64,000 bases of DNA, from contig NC_064034.1 of assembly GCF_932526225.1 (NCBI RefSeq), positions 16,008,887-16,072,886 on the forward strand, read 5' to 3'. The number at the start of each line of letters is the position of its first letter. Position 1 is the stretch's first letter. Below the pieces are notes generated by a model, which saw only the letters and a program-made list of their open reading frames with translations, searched no databases and had not been told where the DNA came from. The translations under genes and the position numbers were made by a program. Of the stretch, positions 12,501 to 23,300 are shown in pieces. The DNA comes from Nematostella vectensis (Eukaryota > Cnidaria > Anthozoa > Actiniaria > Edwardsiidae).

Positions 12501-15500
12501 AATGCCGCGTCCAGATGGAAAAAGCAAAGCTGAGAAAATAAAGGCTGTCCAACGGTTCCTCGGGTTTGTAAACTACTTAGCAAAGTTTGTACCCCATCTC
12601 GCAGATGAGAGTGAGCAACTAAGACGTCTCACAGACAAAGAAGCAGAGTGGGCGTGGTAACAACACCACCAAGACGCGTTTGACAGAATCAAGAATCTAG
12701 TAGCAAATCATCCGGTCCTACGATATTACGATGTCAGCAAGCCAGTCACTATTCAGTGTGACAGCAGCGAAACTGGTCTTGGAGCCGCCTTACTGCAGTA
12801 TGATCAGCCGGTGGCATTCGCATCAAGAACACTGACCCCAACAGAGCGCGGCTATGCTCAGATCGAAAAAGAGTGCTTGGCGATAGTTTTCGCATGTGAA
12901 AGGTTTAACCAGTACATCTATGGAAGAGAATCGGTGCATGTACAGAGTGACCACAAGCCTCTGGAAGCAATCTTCCCCAAGCCGTTGACTTCAGCTCCAA
13001 AGCGTTTACAGGGCATGCTGCTGCGTATGCAGAAGTTCAACTTAGATGTACGTTATAAGAAAGGTGTAGAGATGTACCTAGCAGACACACTATCTAGAGC
13101 ACCATTACCGGAGGTCGGTCCAGCCAAGAACAGTCTAAGACCAGAACACGAAGACGTCTGCCGGCTAGACATAGAGCAAGTTAATCCAACCGAATTTCTC
13201 AGAGTATTAGACGACGGCCTCAAGAGGATTCAGAAGGAAACGGAGTGTGATGAGAAGTTGCAACGTCTAAAAGAAACAGTGCTACAAGGCTGGCCTGAGA
13301 CAAAACAAGAAGCAGATCCGAGAGTTGCTGAATATTGGACATACCGTGATGAAATAAGCGTCTATAATGGAGTGCTGTACAAGGGAGAGAGAGTTATTGT
13401 CCCGTCTTCCCTACGGAAAACACTCATGTCTCGCGTCCATGCAAGTCATCAAGGGGAGCAAGCATGTCTCCGAAGAGCGAGGGATGCTTTGTTTTGGCCT
13501 GGGATGAGCCAACAGATCAGAGATCTCGTAAGCAGCTGTAGCCTCTGCGCAGATCACGCGCCAGCTCAAGCCAAGGAACCATTGATAACACCAGAGCTTC
13601 CCAAACGCCCCTGGAGTATCGTTGCGCAAGACCTCTACACTCTCAACGGGAAAGATTTCCTAATAACAGTGGATGCTTACAGTGGATTCTGGGAAGTTGA
13701 TAAACTAACCCAAGCTACAGCTGCCAACGTCATAAACAAGACTAAACAGCACTTCGCGCGTTACGGAATACCAGACAGGGTCTACAGCGATAATGGTCCA
13801 CAGTTTGCTAATGCAGAGTACACCACGTTTGCCTCCAGTTGGAAGTTCGAACACCAGACATCGTCACCGTACCACAGCCAGTCCAACGGGCTGATAGAAG
13901 CAGCTGTGAAATCCGCAAAAAACCTGCAGAAGAAGGCGAATAAATCGGGGCGAGACGTATGGATGAGTTTTATGTACCATAGGAATACGCCAACCGAAGG
14001 TATGGACAGCAGCCCAGTCCAAAGATTGATGTCAAAGAAAACGAAGACAACTCTACCGCTAGCACAACATCTACTCGAACCGGAGCTTCAACAAGATGTA
14101 ACAGAAAAGCTAACGCTGAAACGCAAAAAGGCGAAGAAACATTTTGACAGGGGCTCAAAGGAACTACCGGAGCTAAACATCGGAGAACCTGTCAGAATGA
14201 CCAGCCTCCCAAAAGAAACCAAGAAATTGAAGAAAGGGGTTTGCATTGGCAAAGTGGCCCCCAGATCATACCTAGTCGACATTGATGGCTCTATATATCG
14301 TAGGAACAGGAAGTTTATACGCAATACTAAGGATCATGCAGAGGAGTTAGTAAGGGAGAGCCTGCCGATGCAGCACCCACAACCAGTGTCTGTGGAACTA
14401 GATACTGGAAGCACGGATGAAAATCATCTGCCAACACCACCAGAAGTCAACCCTGAAGTGACCCAGCCTCCTTTGAGAACGACAAGGAGCGGAAGGATCA
14501 CTAAGCCTCCAGTCAGGCTAGACTTGTAGAACATGGACCCTGTCCAGGACGTTAAATACTTATTTAAACAAAAAAAAAACAGTTTAGCCAAAGAGACTCC
14601 AGGCAATGTTTTAATTTGGAACTTTACACTTGTCATCGTTAGCTACATTTATAATCATGTTTTGTCATATTTTTGTAAGAAAGGGGAGATGTTACGATAT
14701 GATCAGTCTCCCTGTGGTAGCGCCCGCTAGGAGTCAGCGGACTTGTACAGAGCGAACACTCGACTTGCAATGACCGAATAAAGACAAGTTCCAAACCCAG
14801 CTAGTACAGTAAATATGTACCGAAACAACTGTAAAAGGATTACAACGCCTGGTCTTCTAAATCCCGGAAGGAATGTGTGTATACCATACATTAAATAAGT
14901 GTCTAGGATGCTAAAACAAATACATGTAATGCATATAGTTGAGCTATAGTATAATAAAAAAAATGTACCTAAATAAAGACAAGGGTACAAATATAAATTG
15001 TTAGTTTGCTCAAATTCCTAGCGAACTGGCAGACAAATTTCTTAGGGGGAAGATCTTAAATATAAATGCTGAGAAGTAGCAAGAAAACAAATACATGCAA
15101 CCCGTACCTTCACCCATGCATGGGGCAAACTGTTCACCAATAGCTGCAAGCAGGAGCTCTTTCCAAACTTTATCCTGGCAAAAAAGAAAATTGGAAAACT
15201 GTTGTTTGTATCAATGTAGATTGGATACAAAATTAGTGGCTTGATATATATATTTCCTATATTTTTTTTTAAAGTAAATACTTTCTGCAGAGTCTGTTAC
15301 AGATTGAAGATGGTCTGAAAAAAATAATAATATAATATACATACAGTCATATCCTTTGGGCATCTCATTTTCCAATAACCACCATTTGCATTTTCTGCAT
15401 CCTCCCTGGTGAGTAGAAATTAAAAAGCTTTGTTATAGTTAATATTGTAGTTTCTGATGTGCAATCTGAAATTGCTGTTTTATAAAATAATGAATGCTAT

Positions 15501-17060
15501 AAGTATGCCACACCTGAAAGCAAAATTATTACTACTATTATCCCCCAGACCCTAAAATATTTAGACATTTGTTTTATTTCTTGAAAATAATGGCCATTTG
15601 TAGAAGGGATAAAACCTAACAGTACAGTATACAAAATAGTGTAAATTGTACTGCCAGAGAGGAATAAGTTGACAATGCATTTTGTCAAGGTTGGGGGGGG
15701 GGGGGGTTGATTTCGTATTGCTAATATTTCCCTATTATAAACACCTATTGTTTTATATGTTTATAAAAATACTTTGGGATTCAGTTGATACAGGTATTAT
15801 AGGCAGATACACTTGACTTCTGCTAGTTAGATTAGTTGTACAATGTTTTAGGGGTTTTAGCTGCAGATCTAAGGGGGGGGGGTCTAAGGATCTAAGGGGG
15901 TAAGCTGCTATGCAATCTACAAATTTTATATTTAATAGGTGCCTCCTTTTTGGGAGTTATTCCTGCTTATTTACTTTAGAGGACCCGCCTCTGGATCTAA
16001 AATAACCCATCATGCACATAAAGCACTTCGTTTTTAATTGGGCTTTGGGCTATATGGTTTATTTTCATAATCAGACTTGCAACTGCAGAAACTACCTACC
16101 AAATAGGCCTTCGGACACCTCGCATGCAGTGATAACTTGCCCTTGAGCCCAGTTCGCTAGCCTTTGGTATGTTGTTAAACACACTCCAAAAACTCTGAAA
16201 GAACCACAGGAGACATAAATAATAAAATAAAAACAGAAACAAATACACTAAATAAACTGCTTTGAGTGCAGTGTTTAACGCTTTGAAATCAAAAGTGTGA
16301 TAATCAAATAATTGCCCAAGCTATATTTTTACACTCTCGAGTTTGCGAGGTCGTAGTATTTCCCTTTTATATATAAAAAAATATATATAGATGAGTAAAT
16401 GCTAAAGGGGTTAGCAAATGGCTAATGTTGCATGCAAGTAAGATAAGAAATGATATCGGCGGAACTTTATTCAAACGACACTGAAAAAATAGATCAACTT
16501 AGGCCTAAGGACACGATATGCAAAAAAAATCTGATAATTGAAATCAAACTCCGGCGATCAAAAATATGGTTGGGTGTTGGAGAAGACACAAAAACACCTA
16601 AAAGAAAAGAGCGTAAATACATAATTATCACCGCAATAGTGTGGTAGACATTTTGGCACAAACAAAACATACCTGGACTGTATGAAAATTATAGATTTTC
16701 CTCAAGTTGGCAGCGTATTCAGCCGCAGTAGCCCCTCTTATGTACCTTCAAAATAAAATAACAAATAATAAAATGAATATAAGCTTTCGAAGCATACTGT
16801 AAGGATTGCAAGGATTACACGCGAAAACGGTGCAAATCTCCTTGTCAACAGCGAAATATTCCCCGGCAATCTTACCGATCGTGCCATAAAGTCCAAGACG
16901 AGTTGAGTAGTATTCCACTCTTTTCGGAGTCTTCTAGTTCGGTAAGAGACCTGCGAGACAGTTGAGGGGAATCTGTTTCGCCGTCTGAATCCGTTTTGGA
17001 AACGGGAAAGGAGGTTTTTGGTGCTTCGAAGAATGGCGAGCTACCGTGTTGGACTGCCAT
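6545..17060 (-). CDS. EIF4E3: Eukaryotic translation initiation factor 4E type 3
   Basis: Cap-binding protein of the eIF4E family, class 3, which binds the mRNA 5' cap in the cytoplasm. Exons on the minus strand: 17060-16876, 16745-16673, 16194-16100, 15405-15345, 15174-15108, 7315-7221, 7070-7010, then a short last piece. Phases join at every junction, giving about 215 residues (human is about 224). Diagnostic stretches are [47 protein letters not shown] and [15 protein letters not shown], all class-3-like. The end is uncertain: splicing from 7010 to an acceptor at 6555 gives FYKCWE then stop, whereas reading through the donor stops at 6969. The start could instead be the upstream ATG at 17087. 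Intron 7316-15107 is 7.8 kb because it holds a retrotransposon in the opposite orientation. The gene shares its upstream region with AATF. Confidence 0.88.
8480..8720. repeat. ~83-bp tandem repeat, three copies
   Basis: Three imperfect copies of a unit containing CTCATTCACTTTAGTAGCAG and GTGCACTGTTGCATTA lie inside the long EIF4E3 intron. No coding potential is seen. Confidence 0.75.
10206..10210. repeat. Target-site duplication, left copy (ACTGT)
   Basis: ACTGT directly precedes the 5' LTR and is repeated directly after the 3' LTR at 14828-14832. Five bases is the expected duplication for a Ty3/gypsy integrase. Confidence 0.85.
10211..10348 (+). repeat. 5' long terminal repeat of gypsy element
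   Basis: This 138-bp repeat starts TGTTACGATATG and ends ACCGAAACA, with the usual TG...CA ends. It differs from the 3' copy at two positions (G/A near 10225 and T/C near 10255). It contains an AATAAAG polyadenylation-like word. The sequence just inside, TGGTGTCAGAAGTGG at 10349, has the TGG start of a tRNA primer-binding site. Confidence 0.9.
10515..11412 (+). pseudogene. gag: Gag of Ty3/gypsy retrotransposon, disrupted
   Basis: Capsid/nucleocapsid protein of the element. It starts at ATG 10515, breaks by a frameshift at about 10857 (two bases appear lost) and meets an in-frame TGA at 11176-11178. The nucleocapsid end carries two zinc knuckles; the second reads [14 protein letters not shown] (C-x2-C-x4-H-x4-C). 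The first knuckle directly follows the internal stop. The host would obtain no full Gag from this copy. The neighbouring protease lies in a different frame, which may be partly natural frameshifting. Confidence 0.8.
11309..12660 (+). pseudogene. pol: Protease and reverse transcriptase of Ty3/gypsy element, disrupted
   Basis: The retropepsin active-site motif is QLDTGATCN (about 11440). A frame change near 11740 separates it from the reverse transcriptase, which is open from 11860. The transcriptase shows [13 protein letters not shown], the [13 protein letters not shown] block, [12 protein letters not shown] and the catalytic VVADDILI (the Y/V-x-DD box), followed by [19 protein letters not shown]. 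An in-frame TAA at 12658-12660 interrupts the connection to RNase H. The sequence style is that of K02A2.6/Mag-like gypsy elements. Confidence 0.87.
12661..14529 (+). CDS. pol: RNase H and integrase part of the gypsy Pol polyprotein
   Basis: The frame is open from just after the internal stop to TAG at 14527-14529. RNase H features are [16 protein letters not shown], the [15 protein letters not shown] block, SDHKPLE and LADTLSRAP. The integrase has an HHCC zinc domain (VHASHQ ... CSLC), a catalytic core with Asp in [19 protein letters not shown], and Glu in NGLIEAAVK, then a GPF-like basic C-terminal part. There is no chromodomain. No start codon is required because it would be cleaved from a polyprotein, but the upstream stop would prevent that here. 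Confidence 0.85.
   Translation, partial: QHHQDAFDRIKNLVANHPVLRYYDVSKPVTIQCDSSETGLGAALLQYDQPVAFASRTLTPTERGYAQIEKECLAIVFACERFNQYIYGRESVHVQSDHKPLEAIFPKPLTSAPKRLQGMLLRMQKFNLDVRYKKGVEMYLADTLSRAPLPEVGPAKNSLRPEHEDVCRLDIEQVNPTEFLRVLDDGLKRIQKETECDEKLQRLKETVLQGWPETKQEADPRVAEYWTYRDEISVYNGVLYKGERVIVPSSLRKTLMSRVHASHQGEQACLRRARDALFWPGMSQQIRDLVSSCSLCADHAPAQAKEPLITPELPKRPWSIVAQDLYTLNGKDFLITVDAYSGFWEVDKLTQATAANVINKTKQHFARYGIPDRVYSDNGPQFANAEYTTFASSWKFEHQTSSPYHSQSNGLIEAAVKSAKNLQKKANKSGRDVWMSFMYHRNTPTEGMDSSPVQRLMSKKTKTTLPLAQHLLEPELQQDVTEKLTLKRKKAKKHFDRGSKELPELNIGEPVRMTSLPKETKKLKKGVCIGKVAPRSYLVDIDGSIYRRNRKFIRNTKDHAEELVRESLPMQHPQPVSVELDTGSTDENHLPTPPEVNPEVTQPPLRTTRSGRITKPPVRLDL
14676..14689 (+). other. Polypurine tract
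   Basis: AAGAAAGGGGAGA directly precedes the 3' LTR, in the position expected for the plus-strand primer of reverse transcription. Confidence 0.75.
14690..14827 (+). repeat. 3' long terminal repeat of gypsy element
   Basis: It is 138 bp, equal in length to the 5' LTR and identical at 136 positions. It is followed by the ACTGT target duplication at 14828-14832. Confidence 0.9.
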
Positions 17061-17368
17061 CTTCTCGAACACTGCGAACCACAACAAATTACGTCACGAG
17101 AGCGGGACAAAATATTTTAGGGGAGGATGGAGGATGGAGATACATTATTAGAATATTTTTCATGGGGGCTAACGTTATCTTATCCATATCCTTGTTTTGG
17201 CTTGAAATAATTTTTTTAATGCATCTGCACACTTTTATTGCTGTATCGGATAGAATGGTGAATATAAATCAAATTACAGTTTGAAACTGATTTCACCCCT
17301 CCCCTATAGGATGTTTTTGCCCACGATAAAGTACTGTTTCCTGGGGAGGCCAGGTCACTTGACCCAAC
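17061..17368. promoter_or_regulatory. Shared divergent promoter of EIF4E3 and AATF
   Basis: The two start codons point away from each other with 308 bp between them, too little for separate large promoters. No convincing TATA box was located. The claim rests on layout only. Confidence 0.5.
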
Positions 17369-20300
17369 ATGGCTTCCCTTGTCGAGCAAATCAAACTTCT
17401 CGCTAACCCAGAACCAAAAAGTTTTGATCCTGAAGAAGATGATTACAGCTCAACCAAAGCGCAGTTGGTTACAGGTCATACTGATAGTGACGATAATGGC
17501 GATAGTACCGCCCTAAGTGCTCTTAGACGAGGAAACGCACCTTTGTTAGAGGATGAAGACCCAAAGTATGTTGGTAGAAGGACATCACGAGCCGAATTAG
17601 CTCGACTGAGGGGTGATTTCCAAGACGTTGAGCTATCAGATGGTAATGATAGTATAGAAGGTACGCCTGCTCGAAATCCCTGGTATTTTCAAAGCCAGAG
17701 CCGTCGTTTATCACAATACAGTTTGGCAATATTAACCACGTGGGGGAAAAAATCGGAATCTTCTCTACCCCTAAATCTTCTCTAAAGGATGCTTTCTAAG
17801 AATGTTGCTTCTTTCAGCCCTTATTTTATCATTCTTGCTCAGACTTTTTTTATTTCTTTGTTTCTGTGCTCCCCCCCCCCCCTTACTTTCTGGGTCGCCC
17901 TTATTTATTATTATTATATTTTTTGGCTCACGCTTTTAATATTTATATTTTCTCCATGTTTTCTGTAGGTGTCTTATCTGAGGATGATTCTATAAAAGAA
18001 AGCAATGGAACAAGGCATAACCAAAAACCTCAAGAACTGACCGATGATGAAAATGATGTTGACGGAAATGATGATGTCAGCATTGATGATCCCAATGTTG
18101 ATGATGACAGAAATGCCAGCCATGATGATGGTTCCAATGACGATGAAGTTGATGATGATGATGACAGTGAGGAGGACATGTCTGATGATGATCGTTCTGT
18201 AAAAGACATTCAGAAGTTCTCATCTTCCAATATGGAGGATGAAATTGAAAAAGGGAATGCTGTAAAGTCTCAATTGAGTAAGCTTCACTACCACCATAAG
18301 TACAGGCCAGACGCCCGTTTCTCTAAACACCCGAGAATTCTCGGGCCCGAAAACTTTATTTTGCTTTTTTTTTTTAAATTTTGCATGTTTTCCTTTTTGA
18401 GAACCGCTTTCATGATTTAGAACAGTTTGAACTTCCTCTTGGTTCATATTCCGAATGATTACGCTCAAAAGGGCTATTTTCGAAGTTTTGCTGAAGCCAG
18501 AAAGTTACCCGAAAAGTCTTGGGTGACTGCGAGGTCCCAAGAACTTTCTTAATATTTAAGACATGTGATTTTTGGGCCCGAGAAATTTGGGAAAGATCAA
18601 AATCTTTAAATCTATAAAGAGAATCATCCTTTACATGAGTCTTTGTCGTAAACTATGATGTTTGACAATATTTTAACACGTCTAGATACCATAAATTCTA
18701 TAGGAATTAGCAATCTTTTCAAATTTAAGGAATAAATCATTTTCGGGCCCGAGAATTCGGGTGTTTCGAGAAACGACAGGATAGATCCAGGATATTTGGG
18801 CATGTCTGTGTGTGTATGGGAGAGAGGGAAGTGTTTTGTAGACAATCCTTTTTTCTATTCCCGGCCTTTTGGTGAGGATAACTTTTGATTAAAAAACAAT
18901 ATCAAAATTGGGAACCCCTTTTGAAGCGAGGCTATTGTTCTACATGTTTGCCAAATTATAAGAAAAAAAATGAATTCTAGGGTATTATTTAGTGATTAAG
19001 TTTTGCTGTAATGTGCTTTTAAAGGTCCCATATCAACTCTCTAATTTTCAACACTTTCTCACCTTAACATCTTGCACATCAGTCGGGTCAGTACGCAGCT
19101 CTTACAAGCTGCAATTTGATTGGGCAAATGAACAATATCCGCACCTAGACACAAAGAACGAGAAGAATAGAGACAAAAGAACTCCTTTGTAGAACAAAGA
19201 TAATAGGAGACAAAGCAGCTGCGTACTTACTCCATCAGTCAAATCCACCTTATTTGTTTTTAGTAGCCCAGATAATTACTTAAACGCATCACTTTTGCAG
19301 ATAAACATTTTTGTAAGGGTGAATGTTAACCATAACCTTGAAAGGCTATGGGTCAGGTTTGCATATCTATTCAGCCACTCAAATTCTTGATGTGAAAGCA
19401 TTCTTTTACATTTATACAGTATTTGGTAATATTTTCTTTATTTCAGGTTTATGGGATAGCTTTTTGGAGTACAGAATCAAAGTACAAAAAGCACTAGTTT
19501 TGGCCAATAAACTTCCTCAGCATATGGACATTCAACAATTCACAGCATGTGGAGACAAGCATTTGTCAGAAGCACAGCAGCAAAGTGAGTAGAACTCTGT
19601 AGTGTATCCATGTTATATTTTTAAGAAGTAACATTTCCTCAAATATTTCCTAGATGATGACTGATGACTCTGTCATAGATGATGAATGATGACTCTGTCA
19701 TCTACACACCTACTGTACATAGGGGGTGAATTATTACCCACCCATAGGGGGGGTTTTTATTTTTTCATCTGATGGCTTAGGCATGTAGCCAGGATTTGCT
19801 GAAGCAAGGGCTATAGGATAATTTGACTCCGAAATGTCTAATGTCTTGTTAGTGTTGAATACAGCACGCCACCACCTGGTAAATGAGTAACTCGACCACA
19901 AGCATCACATTTTACAAGGTGGCAGCAGCAGTTACACAGCTTGTCATTTGCAAGGTCGCAAGCTTGTAGGGACAGAGTTTGCTGTAGGAGTGAAACCAAG
20001 GCAAATACATCCAGTTGAAGTAGGGATACTGTACATGCTTTATTCAACACTAACAAGACATTAGACCTCATTATAGAGTCAAATTATCATATAGCCCGTG
20101 GCTGAAGGTGCATGCATGCATGTTTTGGAAGATTGGATTCTCTTAAAAAGACCATAACCTGAGTCATTGCCACAGGTTGTTTTTAGAATTGTGTAATATT
20201 TCTCTGATGTATTTATTTTGTATTTTAAGGCAGGAAATCCATATCAAACATACTTCAAAAGCTTTTGCTTTTACAAGAGAAGCTTCTTGAGCAAAACCAA

Positions 20301-23300
20301 GAGACCAGTAATATACTACTTCTTCCTGGTAATTCCCAGCAAAGTGTTGGTGAAGACGGTGATGAGGAGATCCCCAGTGATTCTGAAGATGAGGAGAATG
20401 GTGCTGACACAGAAAAGATCCCTAACAGCTCAACAGAAAAGGAAGGCTTAAAACTTAGTTCAAAGAGAAAAGCTGAATTAGTAAGTAATAAAAGGCATAG
20501 TGAAACATTTGGGGGCACTTTAACATTGGTACACAAGTATTTTACAAAAGACATAAAAAACATCAGCCCCCAAAGCAAAAAAAAAAAAAGAAATATCTGA
20601 GGCTTCCCCCCCTGAAGATAATATTTCTTTTTAAGCTACCATACAATATCACTGTTTTCTTATAAGCCATTAAATGGGAAGATACTGTACAGCAGTTAAT
20701 TGGGTGGTAGTCAAACCCCTTTTTGAGGATAAGAATATTGTTTCTTTGTTTAGTATGAAATTATCAAATATAGTCTCAAACATTTTGCTAATAATACTTT
20801 TTGGGTTAGGCCCCCAAACCAAACTATTAGATTTTATGGATATGCAATTTTTTTTATAGACCGCTCAGGAGTTTGGAGAATGCATTTCTAAACGCCACAA
20901 AGCTTTCCAAGGCTTCCAAGACTCAACAATATCGAAATGGAGTGAGAAAACAAGATTAGCTTCTGGAAAAGTCAATAATAAGGTAACACCAATACTGAAG
21001 GAAGGGGAAGCTCAGGATAAAAAAGGAAAGACACTATAATAGGAGAGGCACACATAAAGAAAGTAAGGACGGTATATACTGTAATTGGAAAAGCACACAT
21101 AGAGAAAGGAAGGACACTATAATAGGAAAACCACACATAAAGAAAGTAAGGACGGTATATACTGTAATTGGAAAAGCACACATAAAGAAAGGAAGGACAC
21201 TATAATAGGAAAACCACACATAAAGAAAGTAAGGACGGTATATACTGTAATTGGAAAAGCACACATAAAGAAAGGAAGGACACTATAATAGGAAAACCAC
21301 ACATAAAGAAAGTAAGGACGGTATATACTGTAATTGGAAAAGCACACATAAAGAAAGGAAGGACACTATAATAGGAAAACCACACATAAAGAAAGTAAGG
21401 ACGGTATATACTGTAATTGGAAAAGCACACATAAAGAAAGGAAGGACACTATAATAGGAAAACCACACATAAAGAAAGTAAGGACACTATAATAGAAGCA
21501 CACATAAAGAAAGGAACATACGGTGTACATAACGAAATGAAGGATGCTTTAATACACTGCATAAACACATACAGTATAAAGAAAGGAAGGACACTAGAAA
21601 GGCTTTTGTTAGGCCTGGCATTTGAGTTAGTACTATCAAATATGTAAGGGACACATTAAATGCACATCTCGAACAATAAGAATGAAGATTGTCTGAGAGG
21701 CAGGTACATTAGCAGAGGCGATTATTATCAAAAAGCCAGGCAGATATACATTATCAACAGTACAATTCATACAGCATTTGTTACAACTTTTAGGTGTATA
21801 TTATTTTATACTTATCTCCAATTTATTTTTTAGGGATTTAGCTCTTTCGATAGGTCGGCACTGACACAAATAAGACAGGTATCCTTAAAAAAATTTTTTA
21901 TAGATTTATATTTACAGTATTTACCTATTTATTTGTTAGTGAAGCTCATTTACTATAACTTGTACTGTATGATTAATATTCCTCGTTAACTCAAACTAAC
22001 TTTGAGTTTACTATGTTTGTACTCAGATAACTCAAACTCTCCACTGATTTAAACATATTTTTCATCTTTTGAGGATTCGTGTTATCAGGGTGCCATTGGT
22101 TTTTTAGCCTTTTCAAATAAGTGGAACAGTTTAGTTGCATTTTTGCAGCACAATAATGATATACATTGACTTTTAATTTTCTGTTTGTTTTTCTTTAAAT
22201 AGATTTTAAATGATAAAGACAGATTGATTAAAAGGACTCAGCTGAAGAGAAGTTCATACAGAGCTCTTGGTAAAGCTACAGAAACACTTTGTGAAACTGA
22301 AAATCAGGTGCTGTAATCTATGTTTTTTTTTGCTACAATTTATTTTGTTCATTATCTGACTTTAAGCTACAATACATAGCTCTGCATGTTTTGCTGGGTA
22401 GACCCAATTCTGCTTTATAGAACAGAAATCACTTTTCTGTTAGAGAATATTGATTAACCACTTTTTTATTGTTTACAGTTACAATACAGTGGCTCATTTG
22501 TAAGATTCACTTCAAAATAACCATCCACAATTGAAGTTTGATACTTTATTAGTAATACAGATTCTTGTAACACTCGGTACTGTGCGCCGCAGCATAAATT
22601 GGTGGCTTGATTGCTTCTTTAATAGACATTTTCTTCTCCATCTCCTTCACCCTCTTTCCCACTAAGTTTTTTTCTCTCCTCATTTTCTTGGTACTTCGTG
22701 GCTTACCCTCGGTTCCCAAAGATGCAAGTAATGAAGTGTTTTTTGTTTTTTGTTTAAATCACAGCAGCTGGAAAGCACTGCAGATGCTCACCTGAAAGAC
22801 TACGACCCTCAAGTCTTTGATGATGATGACTTCTACCACCAGGTCTGGTTTAAACTGAAAAAGCTGTCACTTAGGCATTGTCTGCCATCTATGAAGCAGT
22901 TCGATCGGCTGAACTAATATCAAAACATGTACAGCCTTTCCCTCCTTATTGTCCCTTTTCATATTCCTGTGAATTTTTTTCCAGCTTCTTCGTGAGTTAA
23001 TTGAAAGAAAGACGTCCTCAAGCACAGATGATCCCATTGAGATGGGAAGGTAACTTGGAAGAAATTCCATGCGTTTTCCAACTAAAAGTGTGTTTTTGTT
23101 GACGACTTAAGGAGATTTGATACAGTTTCCCGAATCTCCAACCATCCTGTCAATCACAACTCATATCTTCTGCTACAGGGATCGGATCATCAAACTATTT
23201 GGCCATGCCATGTAGCTAGGGATGAACTTTATAAAAATGTAATATATGTTTACATTGTTGTTTCTACGGCAACGAAACGGTGAACCCGTTAAATTCACTA

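Larger units (their letters stand above)
10211..14827 (+). mobile_element. Full-length Ty3/gypsy LTR retrotransposon, non-functional
   Basis: This is a 4.6-kb element with matching LTRs, primer-binding site, Gag, protease, reverse transcriptase, RNase H, integrase and polypurine tract in order, flanked by ACTGT duplications. It sits antisense inside an EIF4E3 intron. At least two frameshifts and two internal stops are visible although the LTRs differ at only 2 of 138 positions. Confidence 0.9.

Noticed and set aside
17866-18420. 184-codon acidic frame as its own gene
   Set aside because: Its acidic part is AATF exon 2; the remainder is intron on both sides.
20972-21468. Several overlapping 60-76-codon minus-strand frames
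   Set aside because: They follow the 83-bp satellite and repeat the same residues.
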